Below are positions 16,423 through 26,173 of a stretch of 64,000 nucleotides of DNA, in pieces. Source of the DNA: Collinsella bouchesdurhonensis (GTDB lineage: Bacteria; Actinomycetota; Coriobacteriia; Coriobacteriales; Coriobacteriaceae). A program made the translations under genes and the position numbers. Location: assembly GCF_900155365.1 (NCBI RefSeq), contig NZ_LT699739.1, forward strand, positions 428,333 through 492,332, written 5' to 3'. How positions within the stretch are numbered: the stretch's first letter is position 1; every line of letters starts with the position of its first letter. The notes under the pieces were generated by a model. It had not been told where the DNA came from. It saw nothing but the letters and a program-made list of their open reading frames with translations, and made no database searches.

Positions 16423-16515
16423 AAAGTGCCTAAGTCACTAAAATAAGATTAAGAATAGCCCGCAAAAAACACCCACACGAGTCCAAATCTGATAAGAGAA
16501 AGCAGAATTGCAATC

Positions 16516-17616
16516 ATGCCAACTGAACCGACTATATACACGATCGTTCCTGGTTATAACGTCGAAACATATCTCGATAGTCTCGCTCAGTCGCTTTCCA
16601 ACCAAACCTATTCAGGTAACAAAGTCGTCATTTTTATTGACGATGGTTCCGAAGACAAAACTCTAAAGAAAATGAATGAACTCTCGATTGAAGGCTTTTC
16701 AAAACATGTAGTCTCCAATAGCCATGAGGGTGTTTCTGCGGCCAGAAACACCGGTTTGGATTGGATAAAACAAAACTACAGCACCGACGGAGTTGTTCTT
16801 TTCCTTGATGCAGACGACATGTTCACCAACGAAGCTTTCGAGCTCATTGCCCAACAATTTATGAACAACAACCTCGACATCCTCGCCTTTGGCTCACAGC
16901 CATTGTATGAAAGCGAGCAGCTAAAGAAAGAAAAACCAGCATATCTCTCCTTTTACAAAAGAAAAGGAAGTTATCCAGCGGTAATGTCCGGTCAAGAATA
17001 CCTGCACGCGGTTCTACCCAACGGCGACTTTCGCCCCAATGTCTGCCATCAGGCATTCAGCCTCTCTTTTCTTAAATCCGCTCAGCTACGCTTCTGCAAT
17101 GGAATCATTCATGAAGACAACCTTTTCAGCTTCGAGGCATTACTCCATGCAAGCAAAGTCAAGTTTATAGCGAACGAGATTTATATACGCCGCGTGCGCC
17201 CCAACTCGATTATGACTAAAACCGCCAGTACGGCCAATCTTGATGGCTACTTTAAATGTGCTCTTAAAGCACTTGATTACCTATATAAAAGCACAGTCGT
17301 CGTTCGCCGCATCGACGACTGTGCGAGCGTCATCGATATGTGGCTCTCTTCAGCCTCTGATTATTACAGCGCGTTAGACGCGAGCGAAATTTCCGAACTG
17401 CTGGCCCTCTATGCGCCCGAAGAGCAAATTCTATTTTATGAACTCGTTGAACAACGAGCGCGATACACAAGAAATCGAGAATCGGAACTGCAGGCAGCAC
17501 GCAACGCTGCTTACCACGATGCAGAAAACGTCACTAAAGCAAAATTTGAGAGTAGCATCTCCTTTAAAATAGGCAGAGCAATTACCGCTATCCCTAGAGC
17601 ACTCCTCAGGCGTTAA
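16516..17616 (+). CDS. Family 2 glycosyltransferase
   Basis: A 366-residue GT-A fold transferase. It opens IYTIVPGYNVETYLDSLAQSLSNQT and has VIFIDDGSEDKTL for nucleotide binding and VLFLDADDMF as the metal-binding DxD. The acceptor half contains IIHEDNLFSFEALLHA, a GT2 ED-type catalytic region. The C-terminus is helical and ends SFKIGRAITAIPRALLRR, the membrane-proximal tail seen in surface-glycan transferases. It is the first gene of the + strand polysaccharide run and is followed nine bases later by the UDP-glucose dehydrogenase. The donor sugar cannot be assigned. Base composition is clearly more AT-rich than the PTS genes before it. Confidence 0.85.
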   Translation: MPTEPTIYTIVPGYNVETYLDSLAQSLSNQTYSGNKVVIFIDDGSEDKTLKKMNELSIEGFSKHVVSNSHEGVSAARNTGLDWIKQNYSTDGVVLFLDADDMFTNEAFELIAQQFMNNNLDILAFGSQPLYESEQLKKEKPAYLSFYKRKGSYPAVMSGQEYLHAVLPNGDFRPNVCHQAFSLSFLKSAQLRFCNGIIHEDNLFSFEALLHASKVKFIANEIYIRRVRPNSIMTKTASTANLDGYFKCALKALDYLYKSTVVVRRIDDCASVIDMWLSSASDYYSALDASEISELLALYAPEEQILFYELVEQRARYTRNRESELQAARNAAYHDAENVTKAKFESSISFKIGRAITAIPRALLRR

Positions 17617-17625
17617 GGATCGGAT

Positions 17626-18804
17626 ATGAAGATTACCGTAGCGGGCGTTGGATATGTGGGCCTCTCGCTCGCATGCCTGCTTTCCAAACATCACGACGTC
17701 ACTGCTATCGATATCGACGCCCACCGCGTCGAATCCATCAATGCAGGAATCTCGCCCATCCGCGACGAGCTGATCGAGGCATATCTCGCGAGCCGCCCCG
17801 CAACTCTCACGGCAACGACCGACCCCCATGCGGCATACGCTAATGCCGACATCGTGGTTATCGCCACGCCCACCAACTACGACGACACGACGCACAGCTT
17901 TGATACCACAAGCATCGAAAGCGTCCTCGATCTTGCCGCCGCCCTCAACCCCGATGCGCTTGTGGTCATAAAGTCGACGATTCCCGTTGGCTATACTGAG
18001 CAGATTGCAACGCAATACCCACAGCTTCGCGTCCTGTTCTCCCCCGAGTTCCTGCGCGAGGGACATGCTCTAGGCGACAATCTGCACCCTTCGCGCATCG
18101 TCGTTGGCACGCCGGAGCCCGCGCGCAAAGAAGACGCTGAGCTTTTTGCACGCCTACTTGCCGATGGATCGGAAGACGACGACACCCCCGTATTGGTGAC
18201 GGGCGCCACCGAGGCGGAGGCCATCAAGCTCTTCGCGAACACCTACCTTGCCCTGCGCATCTCGTATTTCAACGAGTTGGATACCTATGCGGAAAGCAAG
18301 GGGCTCGACGCCAAACAGATACTCGAGGGCGTGTGCCTTGACCCCCGCATTGGCAACCACTACAACAACCCGTCTTTTGGCTATGGCGGCTACTGCCTGC
18401 CAAAAGATTCCAAACAGCTTTTGGCAAACTACGAGGATATTCCGCAGGACCTCATGCGCGCCATCGTCGACTCGAATGCCACGCGCAAGGCCTTCATAGT
18501 AGAGCGCATCTTGGCCAAGCAGCCAAAGATGATTGGCGCCTATCGCCTTGCCATGAAGGCAGGATCGGACAATTTCCGCCAAAGCTCGATTGTCGACATT
18601 ATCGACGAGCTGCACAAACGCGATGTTGGACTCGTTATTTACGAGCCGACACTCGATGCCAAGCAGTTCCACGGCATCCCGGTAACGCACGACCTGGCGC
18701 AGTTCAAAGAGTCTTGTGACTTGATTATCGCCAATCGTTTTAACGATGAACTTTTGGACATAGCCGCCAAAGTCTACACGCGTGACCTGTGGCACAAAGA
18801 CTAG
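17626..18804 (+). CDS. ugd: UDP-glucose 6-dehydrogenase
   Basis: A 392-residue nucleotide-sugar dehydrogenase. The N-terminal Rossmann motif is VAGVGYVGLSLA. IKSTIPVGYT and FSPEFLREG follow, then the central helix region NTYLALRISYFNELD. The catalytic cysteine is in FGYGGYCLPKDSKQ near residue 258. It oxidises UDP-glucose to UDP-glucuronate with two NAD molecules, supplying a uronic acid donor for the glycan made by the surrounding transferases. The length matches the short bacterial Ugd/YwqF type. It overlaps no neighbour but is closely spaced with the GT2 genes on either side, so co-transcription is likely. Confidence 0.92.
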   Translation: MKITVAGVGYVGLSLACLLSKHHDVTAIDIDAHRVESINAGISPIRDELIEAYLASRPATLTATTDPHAAYANADIVVIATPTNYDDTTHSFDTTSIESVLDLAAALNPDALVVIKSTIPVGYTEQIATQYPQLRVLFSPEFLREGHALGDNLHPSRIVVGTPEPARKEDAELFARLLADGSEDDDTPVLVTGATEAEAIKLFANTYLALRISYFNELDTYAESKGLDAKQILEGVCLDPRIGNHYNNPSFGYGGYCLPKDSKQLLANYEDIPQDLMRAIVDSNATRKAFIVERILAKQPKMIGAYRLAMKAGSDNFRQSSIVDIIDELHKRDVGLVIYEPTLDAKQFHGIPVTHDLAQFKESCDLIIANRFNDELLDIAAKVYTRDLWHKD

Positions 18805-18875
18805 CACCGCCGCAAGCTGCCTCGGCCTACGCCAGCGGCATCCCGTACCATTACTCTCAAGCCAAAGGACAAGAC

Positions 18876-20030
18876 ATGCCTATCGTCTCCGTAATCATCC
18901 CCAGCTACAACGCGGCGGAGTATATTGCGCAAACGCTGGAGAGCGTCCTTGCCCAGACGCTCAGCGATATCGAGGTCATCGTCGTGGACGACGGATCGAC
19001 CGATAGCACACGCGACGTTGCAGCGGAGTTTGCTCGCAAAGATTCGCGCGTCACACTCATTGAGCAGGCAAACCAGTTTGCCGGAGTGGCACGCAATAAC
19101 GGCATGGCCAAAGCTCGGGGCACGTACCTCTACTTTCTCGATGCAGATGACTATATCGAAAAAACAGCCCTCGAAGAGCTTGTCGATGCCATTGAAAAAA
19201 ACCATGCGGATATCGCCATCGCCAAATCGGAAGGCTTCGACAACGAGACGGGCAACGCCTGGCCCATCGACGGTGCACTCAACGGCATAGATTTTAATCG
19301 CCCCGTCGAGCATGCCGAGTATTGCGGAAAGCTATTCCAAAGCTTTATTGGATGGCCCTGGGACAAGCTCTTCCGCAAGGACTTCATCGACCAGACCAAG
19401 CTGACGTTCCAGCCGCTCAGGACCACCAACGATGCCCTCTTTGTCTTTTGCGCCCTGGCGCTGGCAAAAAGCATCGTGTGCCTGGACTCTGTGTTGTTTC
19501 ATCATCGGACCAACAACAAGAACTCGTTGGAAGGCTCTCGTGCAAAGAGCTGGGATAACGCACTGTGCGCTATCCGCGCCATCGGGAATTTATTGAACAA
19601 ATCTGAAAATGGCAAGACTTGTCTAAACTCCTATTACCGCTGGATCCTCAACTACTCGATTTGGACCATCGAGAGCTTGCCCGATAACGAGGCAGATGCC
19701 TATCTTCGCGAGGTCGATCCCATCATCCGCGCTATACCCAGCAGCACCGACCTTCGCCTGGATCCATATGAGAACAGACTCATGGAGCTGCTGGATGCCA
19801 ACAGGGCAAAGGCCATCTCCAGTGCTATCACAACGCTGAGAGAGCGCGATAACGCAATCTGCGAGCGAGAGGAGCTGGCGCATACACTTGAGGCGGAGCG
19901 TCAGCAGTTTGACTCCTGGCGAAACGAAAGCGAGAAGAGACTTGCAGATATATATGCGTCCCATTCCTACAAGCTAGGAAATACCTTGCTTAAGCCTCTG
20001 AGCAAGGTAAAAGACATTACCAGGCGATAA
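18876..20030 (+). CDS. Family 2 glycosyltransferase
   Basis: About 384 residues starting MPIVSVIIPSYNAAEYIAQ. VIVVDDGSTDSTRD is the nucleotide-binding loop and YFLDADDYIE the DxD. FIGWPWDKLFRKDFI and LRTTNDALFVFCALALA form the acceptor half. The C-terminus is a charged helix (about residues 310-370, RERDNAICEREELAHTLE) that is probably a coiled coil, and ends YKLGNTLLKPLSKVKDITRR. The ATG at 18876 is chosen because AAAGGA lies upstream; a longer frame would start inside ugd. The next gene's product shares the GWPWDKL motif, so these two look like paralogs. Confidence 0.85.
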   Translation: MPIVSVIIPSYNAAEYIAQTLESVLAQTLSDIEVIVVDDGSTDSTRDVAAEFARKDSRVTLIEQANQFAGVARNNGMAKARGTYLYFLDADDYIEKTALEELVDAIEKNHADIAIAKSEGFDNETGNAWPIDGALNGIDFNRPVEHAEYCGKLFQSFIGWPWDKLFRKDFIDQTKLTFQPLRTTNDALFVFCALALAKSIVCLDSVLFHHRTNNKNSLEGSRAKSWDNALCAIRAIGNLLNKSENGKTCLNSYYRWILNYSIWTIESLPDNEADAYLREVDPIIRAIPSSTDLRLDPYENRLMELLDANRAKAISSAITTLRERDNAICEREELAHTLEAERQQFDSWRNESEKRLADIYASHSYKLGNTLLKPLSKVKDITRR

Positions 20031-20031
20031 A

Positions 20032-20076
20032 ATGACACAAGACAGTCCGTTGAACGAAAGAGATCGATTTACTTGA
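20032..20076 (+). other. Possible leader mini-ORF or frameshifted N-terminus of the next GT2
   Basis: Directly after the preceding stop there is ATG and 14 codons (MTQDSPLNERDRFT) ending in a TGA that overlaps the TTG start of the next gene. It may be a translational-coupling leader, or the true N-terminus separated by an indel. No good RBS is visible for the TTG-started gene other than GAAAGAGA. Confidence 0.25.
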
Positions 20077-21308
20077 ACAATAACCCCACGGCACCGAGCA
20101 TTTCCATTGTTCTTCCCGTCTATAACGGAGAGAGCTATCTGGAAACAACCTTAACGAGCATACAATCACAAACGCATTCGGACTTCGAAGTCCTGTGCGT
20201 AAATGATGGCTCGACCGACAACAGCCTCAGTATTCTAGAAGAATTTTCCCAGGCAGATACGAGGTTTCATGTCCTTACGCAAGAGAATTCCGGCCCGGGT
20301 GCAGCGCGCAATACCGGTCTCGATGCAGCAACGGGAACATATGTCATCATGCTCGACGCCGACGACATTTACGAGCCAACTCTTCTGGAAGAGCTCTATG
20401 CAAGCGCGGAGGCGCACGGCAGCGATGTTGCTGTATGCAGGTCCTCGCAATTTGACGACTCCACCGGCGCTCCTGTCGATTCGTGGTGGACTATCAACAT
20501 CGCCCAGATTCCAGATATGCCAGTTTTCAATGCCGCTGACATGCGCGACTTCATCTTCACCGCATTCATCGGCTGGCCCTGGGACAAACTGTACCGCCGC
20601 TCGTTTATCGAAGAAAATGCTATCCGCTATCCACGGCTATCTAACAGCGAGGACCTCTATTTCGTCTTCCTTTCCCTTGCACTTGCCTCAAAAATCTCCA
20701 TTGTCGACACCCCACTCATCAGCCATAGGGTCAACCGTTCGGGATCGGTCTCCGGCTCGCGCGCAAAAGACCCACTTGCTTTCTACGAGAGTACTTGTCT
20801 GCTAAAAGCGCAGCTCAAAAAGCACCCGAACCTTTACGAAAAAACCTCTTGGGGCTTTCTCAATTGGGCTATCGGGTACTTGGTGTGGAACATCGAAACC
20901 ATGGACGACGAAAGTGGCCGTCAAATACAGCTAAAGGCCCTTGCGAATGACGAGTTCCCGGAGCTTGAAATCGGGCTTCACTCCCCCGCTTTCTTTGGCC
21001 TGGAACCCACCGCCTACGCAAGGTATTGTGCCCTCCTAGACGAAGCAATTGGAAACGATGGACAAACCGCAAGTAGCACAAAGCAGCAAAAGCGCCACCG
21101 CATCATCCCGCGTTTGATAAAATTCCTCGAAGGAATCCAGTACGACGGTTTACCCCGCACTCTACGTAAGAGCCTTGGTTGGTTCAAGCGAAAACTCCTG
21201 AAGCAGGCAGTTTCGCAGCCGAGCTCTCATATAGCACGAGGGTCGGACTTTGCCCTTACTGGCAAAATTGCAGCTAAGAATACATCCTCTCGCACCTTAG
21301 GAGATTGA
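20073..21308 (+). CDS. Family 2 glycosyltransferase
   Basis: A 411-residue GT2 with SISIVLPVYNGESYLE, VLCVNDGSTDNSL, GPGAARNTGLDAATG and the DxD MLDADDIYE. FIGWPWDKLYRRSFI and LSNSEDLYFVFLSLALA resemble the preceding transferase. The last ~70 residues are basic and low in structure. The start is a TTG at 20073; no in-frame ATG lies before the conserved strand, which is unusual for this cluster. It is separated by three bases from the next GT2, so translation is probably coupled. It is predicted to extend the repeat unit on the cytoplasmic face of the membrane; the linkage is unknown. Confidence 0.83.
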   Translation: MNNNPTAPSISIVLPVYNGESYLETTLTSIQSQTHSDFEVLCVNDGSTDNSLSILEEFSQADTRFHVLTQENSGPGAARNTGLDAATGTYVIMLDADDIYEPTLLEELYASAEAHGSDVAVCRSSQFDDSTGAPVDSWWTINIAQIPDMPVFNAADMRDFIFTAFIGWPWDKLYRRSFIEENAIRYPRLSNSEDLYFVFLSLALASKISIVDTPLISHRVNRSGSVSGSRAKDPLAFYESTCLLKAQLKKHPNLYEKTSWGFLNWAIGYLVWNIETMDDESGRQIQLKALANDEFPELEIGLHSPAFFGLEPTAYARYCALLDEAIGNDGQTASSTKQQKRHRIIPRLIKFLEGIQYDGLPRTLRKSLGWFKRKLLKQAVSQPSSHIARGSDFALTGKIAAKNTSSRTLGD

Positions 21309-21311
21309 TAC

Positions 21312-22427
21312 ATGAGCAACGCAACGCCAAAAGTCTCAGTCGTCATGCCCGTATACAATGCCGAACCTTATCTGGAACAGGCGCTTGACAGCGTTTTGGC
21401 ACAAACGCTTACCGACCTCGAAATCGTATGTGTAAACGATGGCTCGAAGGACACCTCTCTCGAGACCATGCAGCGCTATGCTTCAAACGACGCTCGAATC
21501 AAAGTTATCGATAAGCCCAACGGCGGCTACGGCAACGCCATGAATGTGGGCATAAGCAATGCTACCGGCGAATACGCTGGCATTCTCGAGCCGGACGACT
21601 ACCTTAAGCCCGAGATGTTCGAGAAGCTCTATAACCGGGCAATTCAAGATGACCTCGATTTTGTTCGCTCCGACTATTATCGCCTCACCACCAATGAGAA
21701 AGGTGTCGACCATCTTGAGAAGGAACCCATTTGCAACAAGAGTTCTTATTACAACAAGGTGCTCAATCCGCAGACCAACGTCGATCTGTTCAACATTCGC
21801 ATGGAAAACTGGACAGGCATCTATAAGCGCTCCTGGCTCGCAGAGCACAACATCAAATTCAACGAAAGCCCCGGAGCGGGCTTTCAGGACAATGGTTTTT
21901 GGTTCCAGTCCTATTGCTGGGCTACCAAGATCGCCGTTTTAGACGAGGCATTCTATTGCTATCGACAGGATAACGCTGCCTCTTCGATTAACCAGTCCAA
22001 TAAAGTGTTTGTCATGCTCGATGAGTACCAGTGGATTGAGAATTGGCTGAGGAGCAACCCTGAGCTGTGCCAGAAGTTTATTGGCATCTTTGAGTACAAA
22101 AAGACGCACAACTGCGAGTTTGCCTTTAGCAGGCTCGCCGATGAGTTCCAGCTTCCGTTCCTGGAAAGGTATTCTGCCGAATACAAACAGGCTTTTGACA
22201 ATAACGAGATTGATGAAAAGCTATTTTGGCCCGACGAGCTCAAGAGGCTCAAGAGCATCGTTGAGGATCCCGAGGCATACGTGAACGAGATTCGTGACAG
22301 CAGGGAATGCAAGTCTGAGCTCGATCTTGCTCGCGAAAAGGGCAAGATGGCCGTTTTTTCCTACTACCTCAAGGAAGAAGGACTCGCCTCCGCTCTCAAG
22401 AGGGGCTTTTCTTCCCTTTGTCGCTAA
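21312..22427 (+). CDS. Family 2 glycosyltransferase (EPDD variant)
   Basis: A 371-residue GT2 with VSVVMPVYNAEPYLEQALDSVLAQTL and IVCVNDGSKDTSLE. The donor-metal motif reads GILEPDDYLKPE instead of the usual LDADD, a variant known among LPS and capsule transferases. GGYGNAMNVGI replaces the more common GxxxARN. The acceptor half includes ENWTGIYKRSWL and AGFQDNGFWFQSYCW. The C-terminus is helical and ends KEEGLASALKRGFSSLCR. AGGAGATTG precedes the ATG, and only three bases separate it from the previous gene. The substrate is not predictable. Confidence 0.83.
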   Translation: MSNATPKVSVVMPVYNAEPYLEQALDSVLAQTLTDLEIVCVNDGSKDTSLETMQRYASNDARIKVIDKPNGGYGNAMNVGISNATGEYAGILEPDDYLKPEMFEKLYNRAIQDDLDFVRSDYYRLTTNEKGVDHLEKEPICNKSSYYNKVLNPQTNVDLFNIRMENWTGIYKRSWLAEHNIKFNESPGAGFQDNGFWFQSYCWATKIAVLDEAFYCYRQDNAASSINQSNKVFVMLDEYQWIENWLRSNPELCQKFIGIFEYKKTHNCEFAFSRLADEFQLPFLERYSAEYKQAFDNNEIDEKLFWPDELKRLKSIVEDPEAYVNEIRDSRECKSELDLAREKGKMAVFSYYLKEEGLASALKRGFSSLCR

Positions 22428-22477
22428 TATTTAGCCGCCCCCTAGTACGAACGTAAGAATTTAGACAGGTCAGTGAC

Positions 22478-23503
22478 GTGAAGAACCGAGTTTACTATTT
22501 CGATCTCCTCAACATAGCCGCATGCATCTCTGTCGTTGCGCTCCACTGCAACCAGATGGTGCATACATGGCAGCCGGGCAACAACTGGCTGTTTGCCCTT
22601 CTAATCGAAGTGCTGTTTTACTGGGCGGTACCGATCTTCTTTATGCTCACAGGCGCCACCCTTATGCGCTATCACGAGCGCTATGACACTAAGACCTTTT
22701 TGTCCAAGCGCGTAAAGCGTACGGTAATCCCCTTCATCGCTTGGAGCCTTATTTGGTACCTGCTCATCTCCACGCGCAGCAGCGATGTACACCTTGGGCC
22801 GCGCAGCTTCATCAACATGATGCTCAACAATCAGATTGAACAGGTCTACTGGTTTTTCTTCCCTCTGTTTTCGATCTACCTTTCAATGCCGTTGCTCTCC
22901 CTGCTTGCCGACAACAAGAAAGCACTTGCCTACGGCGTTGGAGCGTCCTTCATTCTGCAATCCGTTCTGCCGTACGCTCTCCCCGTTCTTGGCATTGAGT
23001 GGTCTGGAAGTATTTCGATTCTAGCGCTCTCCGGAAATCTTTTCTTTACGGCATTGGGCTACCTGCTCTCAACGACAGAACTCAACAAGAAGCAACGGAT
23101 GATAATTTATGTCCTGGGCATTCTTGGAACAGTTTTCCGCTTTGCCTACACGGCGGTAAGTAGTGAAGCAATCGGGGGCGTAGATCGTCTCTTCTTTAAC
23201 TATCTGGCGTTCCCTGCCGTCCTCCAAGGCGCTGCAGTCTTCACTTTCTTTAAGAACCTGAACTTCAGCACGCTCGGTGAAAAGGAGAAGCGTCTCCTCT
23301 CGGCTATTTCTTCGTGCAGCTTTGGCGTATACCTGATTCACAAGCCGATTCTCGATCATTTCATCTTATCTCCAAGATGCCTGAATATCCCCATGACCTC
23401 AATCGCACTGCGGACGGTGGGAGTGATTATCTTCTATATCTTCTGTATCGGGATTATCTTGGTACTTAAGAGAATTCCCCTGGTTAGGAAAATTGTTCCG
23501 TAA
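22478..23503 (+). CDS. Acyltransferase family 3 membrane protein
   Basis: A 341-residue protein with about ten membrane segments. It begins KNRVYYFDLLNIAACISVVALHCNQM, the Acyl_transf_3 signature with the catalytic-type histidine (VALHC). FLSKRVKRTVIPFIAWSLIWY and, near the end, SCSFGVYLIHKPIL are also typical. The family adds acetyl or other acyl groups to sugars outside the membrane, as in O-antigen and capsule O-acetylation. Some remote members act on succinyl groups. The start is GTG (22478). Its position between transferases and the polymerase-like gene suggests it decorates the repeat unit. Confidence 0.85.
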   Translation: MKNRVYYFDLLNIAACISVVALHCNQMVHTWQPGNNWLFALLIEVLFYWAVPIFFMLTGATLMRYHERYDTKTFLSKRVKRTVIPFIAWSLIWYLLISTRSSDVHLGPRSFINMMLNNQIEQVYWFFFPLFSIYLSMPLLSLLADNKKALAYGVGASFILQSVLPYALPVLGIEWSGSISILALSGNLFFTALGYLLSTTELNKKQRMIIYVLGILGTVFRFAYTAVSSEAIGGVDRLFFNYLAFPAVLQGAAVFTFFKNLNFSTLGEKEKRLLSAISSCSFGVYLIHKPILDHFILSPRCLNIPMTSIALRTVGVIIFYIFCIGIILVLKRIPLVRKIVP

Positions 23504-23597
23504 ACCGACGATTATCGGTCTCAAATCATTTTCCGCAGCAATCGACCATTCATCGCTATTTGTTGGCGGAAAAATCCATCCCTAAAGGTAGGACCCT

Positions 23598-25625
23598 ATG
23601 CTCTCTCTCGCATTAGCTACAACCTTGCTTTTTTTCAGCCTGCTCATCCCAGGCATGCTTTTAAATAAATCTTTAACTTCAAATACCGCAAGGGCGTTTT
23701 GTCTAGCACCGGCTTCGTCGATTGCAATCCTTTGCTTCCTTGCCATCATGTATGCACAGACCGGAATCAAGGCAAGCTACAAGACCCTCACGGCAGGCTT
23801 AATCCTGCTCGCGCTGGTAGCCTTTTTGATTTCATTGCCATTCAAATTATTTAAAAAAACGCCTAGGGAGCCCATTAAGAAAAAGGAGCTCTTGGGTCTT
23901 TTCCTTTTTATTGCGATTGTCGCGTTTCTAGCTGCCCACGTTTTCTTGGTAGTTCTCGATGGCCCAGACTGCTATTTCCAGGCTTGGGACAATCAGTCAC
24001 ATTTAAGAAGAATCAGGTCTTTTATAGAAACTAAGAACTACTCATCGTTCAATAGTCAATCTTATCTAGATAGCAATCTAGCTCCAGCGGCAAGCTCCCC
24101 TTCCTTCTACCCTTCTGCCTGGCACTTGCTGGCAGCGATGATGGTTTCTGCGCTCAATATCCCTGTTACAGAAGCGGCGAACGCGGTTAACTGCCTTTGC
24201 GTTGGACTCATTCTCCCCCTGACGTTTTTCCTCATTTTGAAAGAGCTGGGGATAACCGATCCTAAAAAACTTGCCATTTGCGCCGTCATCTGCATTGGCG
24301 TGCCAATATTTCCCTGGGATCTTATTTCTTACGGCCCCCTCTATCCCAATCTTCTTGGCTTTTGTCTCCTGCCCGGTGAGATGGCGCTGCTGCTTCATCT
24401 CACTGACGTAAACAAAGAAGATCGCGCGGCGAATATCATCAAAAACGCCATACTCCTTCTCATCGGAATCACAGCTCTGACATTTGCCCACACAAATACG
24501 GTCTTCTCGCTTGGTTTGATGCTCGCGCCTTGCATTGTCAGTGCACTGGGACAGATACTGAATAAAAAGATGCCCCGTGCCCCAAAAGTCTGCTGCTATT
24601 CGATACCCTTCATCGCAATTGCGGCCATATGGATTGCGGTCAATCGCATGCCGTTCTTGAAAGGGGTTGTAAACTGCAGTTGGCCCGCCATTACCTCGCT
24701 TGGGGAAGCGGTAGGGTCGGCATTATTCCTTGGAACCACAACTCATCCGATTCAAGTGCTCATTCCGATACTGACCTTTATAGGAATATGCATTTCAATA
24801 AAGTCCAATCGATCTAACCTTGTTTTCACATATTTTATTTTGCTGGTTTTCTACGTCATCGATGCGGGAACCAATTTACCCATCAAGCCGTATCTAACCG
24901 GTTTTTGGTACAACGACTATCACCGAATAAGCGCTATGCTTGGTCTTACTTCTATCCTTCTGGCAAGTGTCGCGGCTAGTACAATAACCTCACGCATCGA
25001 ACAATGCATGCTCGCTCAAAAATACTCCAAAGCTATCAAGGGCGCCACTTTTGCCTCCATCACCATCGTGATCGCCTTACTTGTTTTTTATCCATCTGTT
25101 CCTTTTAGAAAAGATAAGGACATTCAAACGGCTTTTGGATATCAAACGACCGAGATGCAGTATCAGTTTGACAAGAATCTTATCTACTACGACGTCTTCT
25201 CTCCGCTCGAAGAAGCATTCTGCACTACCACGGTCAAACAACTCAACCCAGGAAACGCCCTTATCATCAACAACCCGGATGACGGAAGCCTTTTCGCATA
25301 CAGTGTGTATGGCATTAATGTCTACTATCGATTCTGGTATCCGCCTTCAAAGCACCTAGAAACCGAAGAAAGCAAGCTCATTCGACTTCATCTGGATGAA
25401 GTCGACCATAACGAAGAAGTTCAGCAGGCTGTAAAAAAGCTTGGAGCTAAATATGTGATTCAGCTTGATCATGGTGACGCCAGCCAGGAATATCGCATCG
25501 TCTATAACAACGATAATCAAAATAAATGGCAGGGAATCGACCGGATTGACGAATCAACCCCTGGATTCACCCTTATTGCAAGCTATGACGATATGAGGCT
25601 ATACAGCATCGACCTCATGGAATAG
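23598..25625 (+). CDS. Large multispanning membrane protein, DUF6541-like
   Basis: A 675-residue protein with roughly 13-14 hydrophobic segments between residues 1 and 500. A C-terminal soluble part of about 160 residues follows, including NPGNALIINNPDDGSLFAYSVYGINVYYRF. The layout resembles actinobacterial DUF6541 proteins and, more distantly, GT-C transferases or polymerases with an extracytoplasmic catalytic loop. An acidic QAWDNQSHLRRIR motif follows the early membrane segments (near residue 135), where GT-C enzymes keep catalytic acids. No classical Wzy was found elsewhere, so it is a candidate polymerase or lipid-linked glycosyltransferase. AAAGGTAGGA precedes the ATG. It is among the lowest-GC genes of the window. 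Confidence 0.65.
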   Translation: MLSLALATTLLFFSLLIPGMLLNKSLTSNTARAFCLAPASSIAILCFLAIMYAQTGIKASYKTLTAGLILLALVAFLISLPFKLFKKTPREPIKKKELLGLFLFIAIVAFLAAHVFLVVLDGPDCYFQAWDNQSHLRRIRSFIETKNYSSFNSQSYLDSNLAPAASSPSFYPSAWHLLAAMMVSALNIPVTEAANAVNCLCVGLILPLTFFLILKELGITDPKKLAICAVICIGVPIFPWDLISYGPLYPNLLGFCLLPGEMALLLHLTDVNKEDRAANIIKNAILLLIGITALTFAHTNTVFSLGLMLAPCIVSALGQILNKKMPRAPKVCCYSIPFIAIAAIWIAVNRMPFLKGVVNCSWPAITSLGEAVGSALFLGTTTHPIQVLIPILTFIGICISIKSNRSNLVFTYFILLVFYVIDAGTNLPIKPYLTGFWYNDYHRISAMLGLTSILLASVAASTITSRIEQCMLAQKYSKAIKGATFASITIVIALLVFYPSVPFRKDKDIQTAFGYQTTEMQYQFDKNLIYYDVFSPLEEAFCTTTVKQLNPGNALIINNPDDGSLFAYSVYGINVYYRFWYPPSKHLETEESKLIRLHLDEVDHNEEVQQAVKKLGAKYVIQLDHGDASQEYRIVYNNDNQNKWQGIDRIDESTPGFTLIASYDDMRLYSIDLME

Positions 25626-25654
25626 CAAGTCCTCGATCAACAGGAACAAAGATT

Positions 25655-25698
25655 AAGCGCGCGTGCCGCCCAAAATAAGGCGGCACGCGCGCTTTACA
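25655..25698. terminator. Strong bidirectional hairpin ending the + strand GT run
   Basis: A 16-base perfect stem AAGCGCGCGTGCCGCC/GGCGGCACGCGCGCTT with an eight-base AAAATAA-type loop. It lies between the convergent polymerase-like gene and the DUF2304 gene. The remaining 25700-25844 shows no gene. Confidence 0.8.
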
Positions 25699-25844
25699 TT
25701 CAATGTAATGCAAGCTTTGGCGGCAGCCTTCATCAGACGCTGCCAAGCTGCAGATCATGACATTCGGCAGCTACCAAAAATTAGCGCTCTCTCAGGAAAG
25801 TCCTTACGGAAAGCCTATATAAAAGAATACAGGAAGCAGGTAAC

Positions 25845-26168
25845 CTAGCTTCTCAAGGCAATCTCTTGAATGAGGGCGTTAATCTTCTTGCGAAGAGCAG
25901 CGATTTTCACCGTATTTGAAAAATCACGCATAACAAGCACGGCAATTACGTAAACGAATACAAAATTGGACGCCGCCTGAAATCCAAGCAAATGAGCAAG
26001 CCGTGCAGCTAGTTCGGGAAACACAGCGAGTACAACGAAGCTCAGTGACAAAAACAGCCAGAAGATGGTATCCATGACATCAAGCTGGTTTTTCTTGAGT
26101 CGACGAACGATAAAAAAGAGCGAGCAAGCAGCACAGACAATCAAAACGATACGTAGAGGTCCTGTCAT
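25845..26168 (-). CDS. DUF2304 membrane protein
   Basis: A 107-residue protein with three hydrophobic segments (residues 4-20, 35-57, 65-85) and a charged C-terminal helix (RDFSNTVKIAALRKKINALIQEI). This is the DUF2304 pattern. Genes of this family commonly stand next to a dolichyl-phosphate-mannose-synthase-like GT2, as here, where the GT2 ends five bases upstream. It probably anchors or partners that enzyme at the membrane. Function in the strict sense is unknown. Confidence 0.75.
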   Translation of the reverse strand: MTGPLRIVLIVCAACSLFFIVRRLKKNQLDVMDTIFWLFLSLSFVVLAVFPELAARLAHLLGFQAASNFVFVYVIAVLVMRDFSNTVKIAALRKKINALIQEIALRS

Positions 26169-26173
26169 CTACA

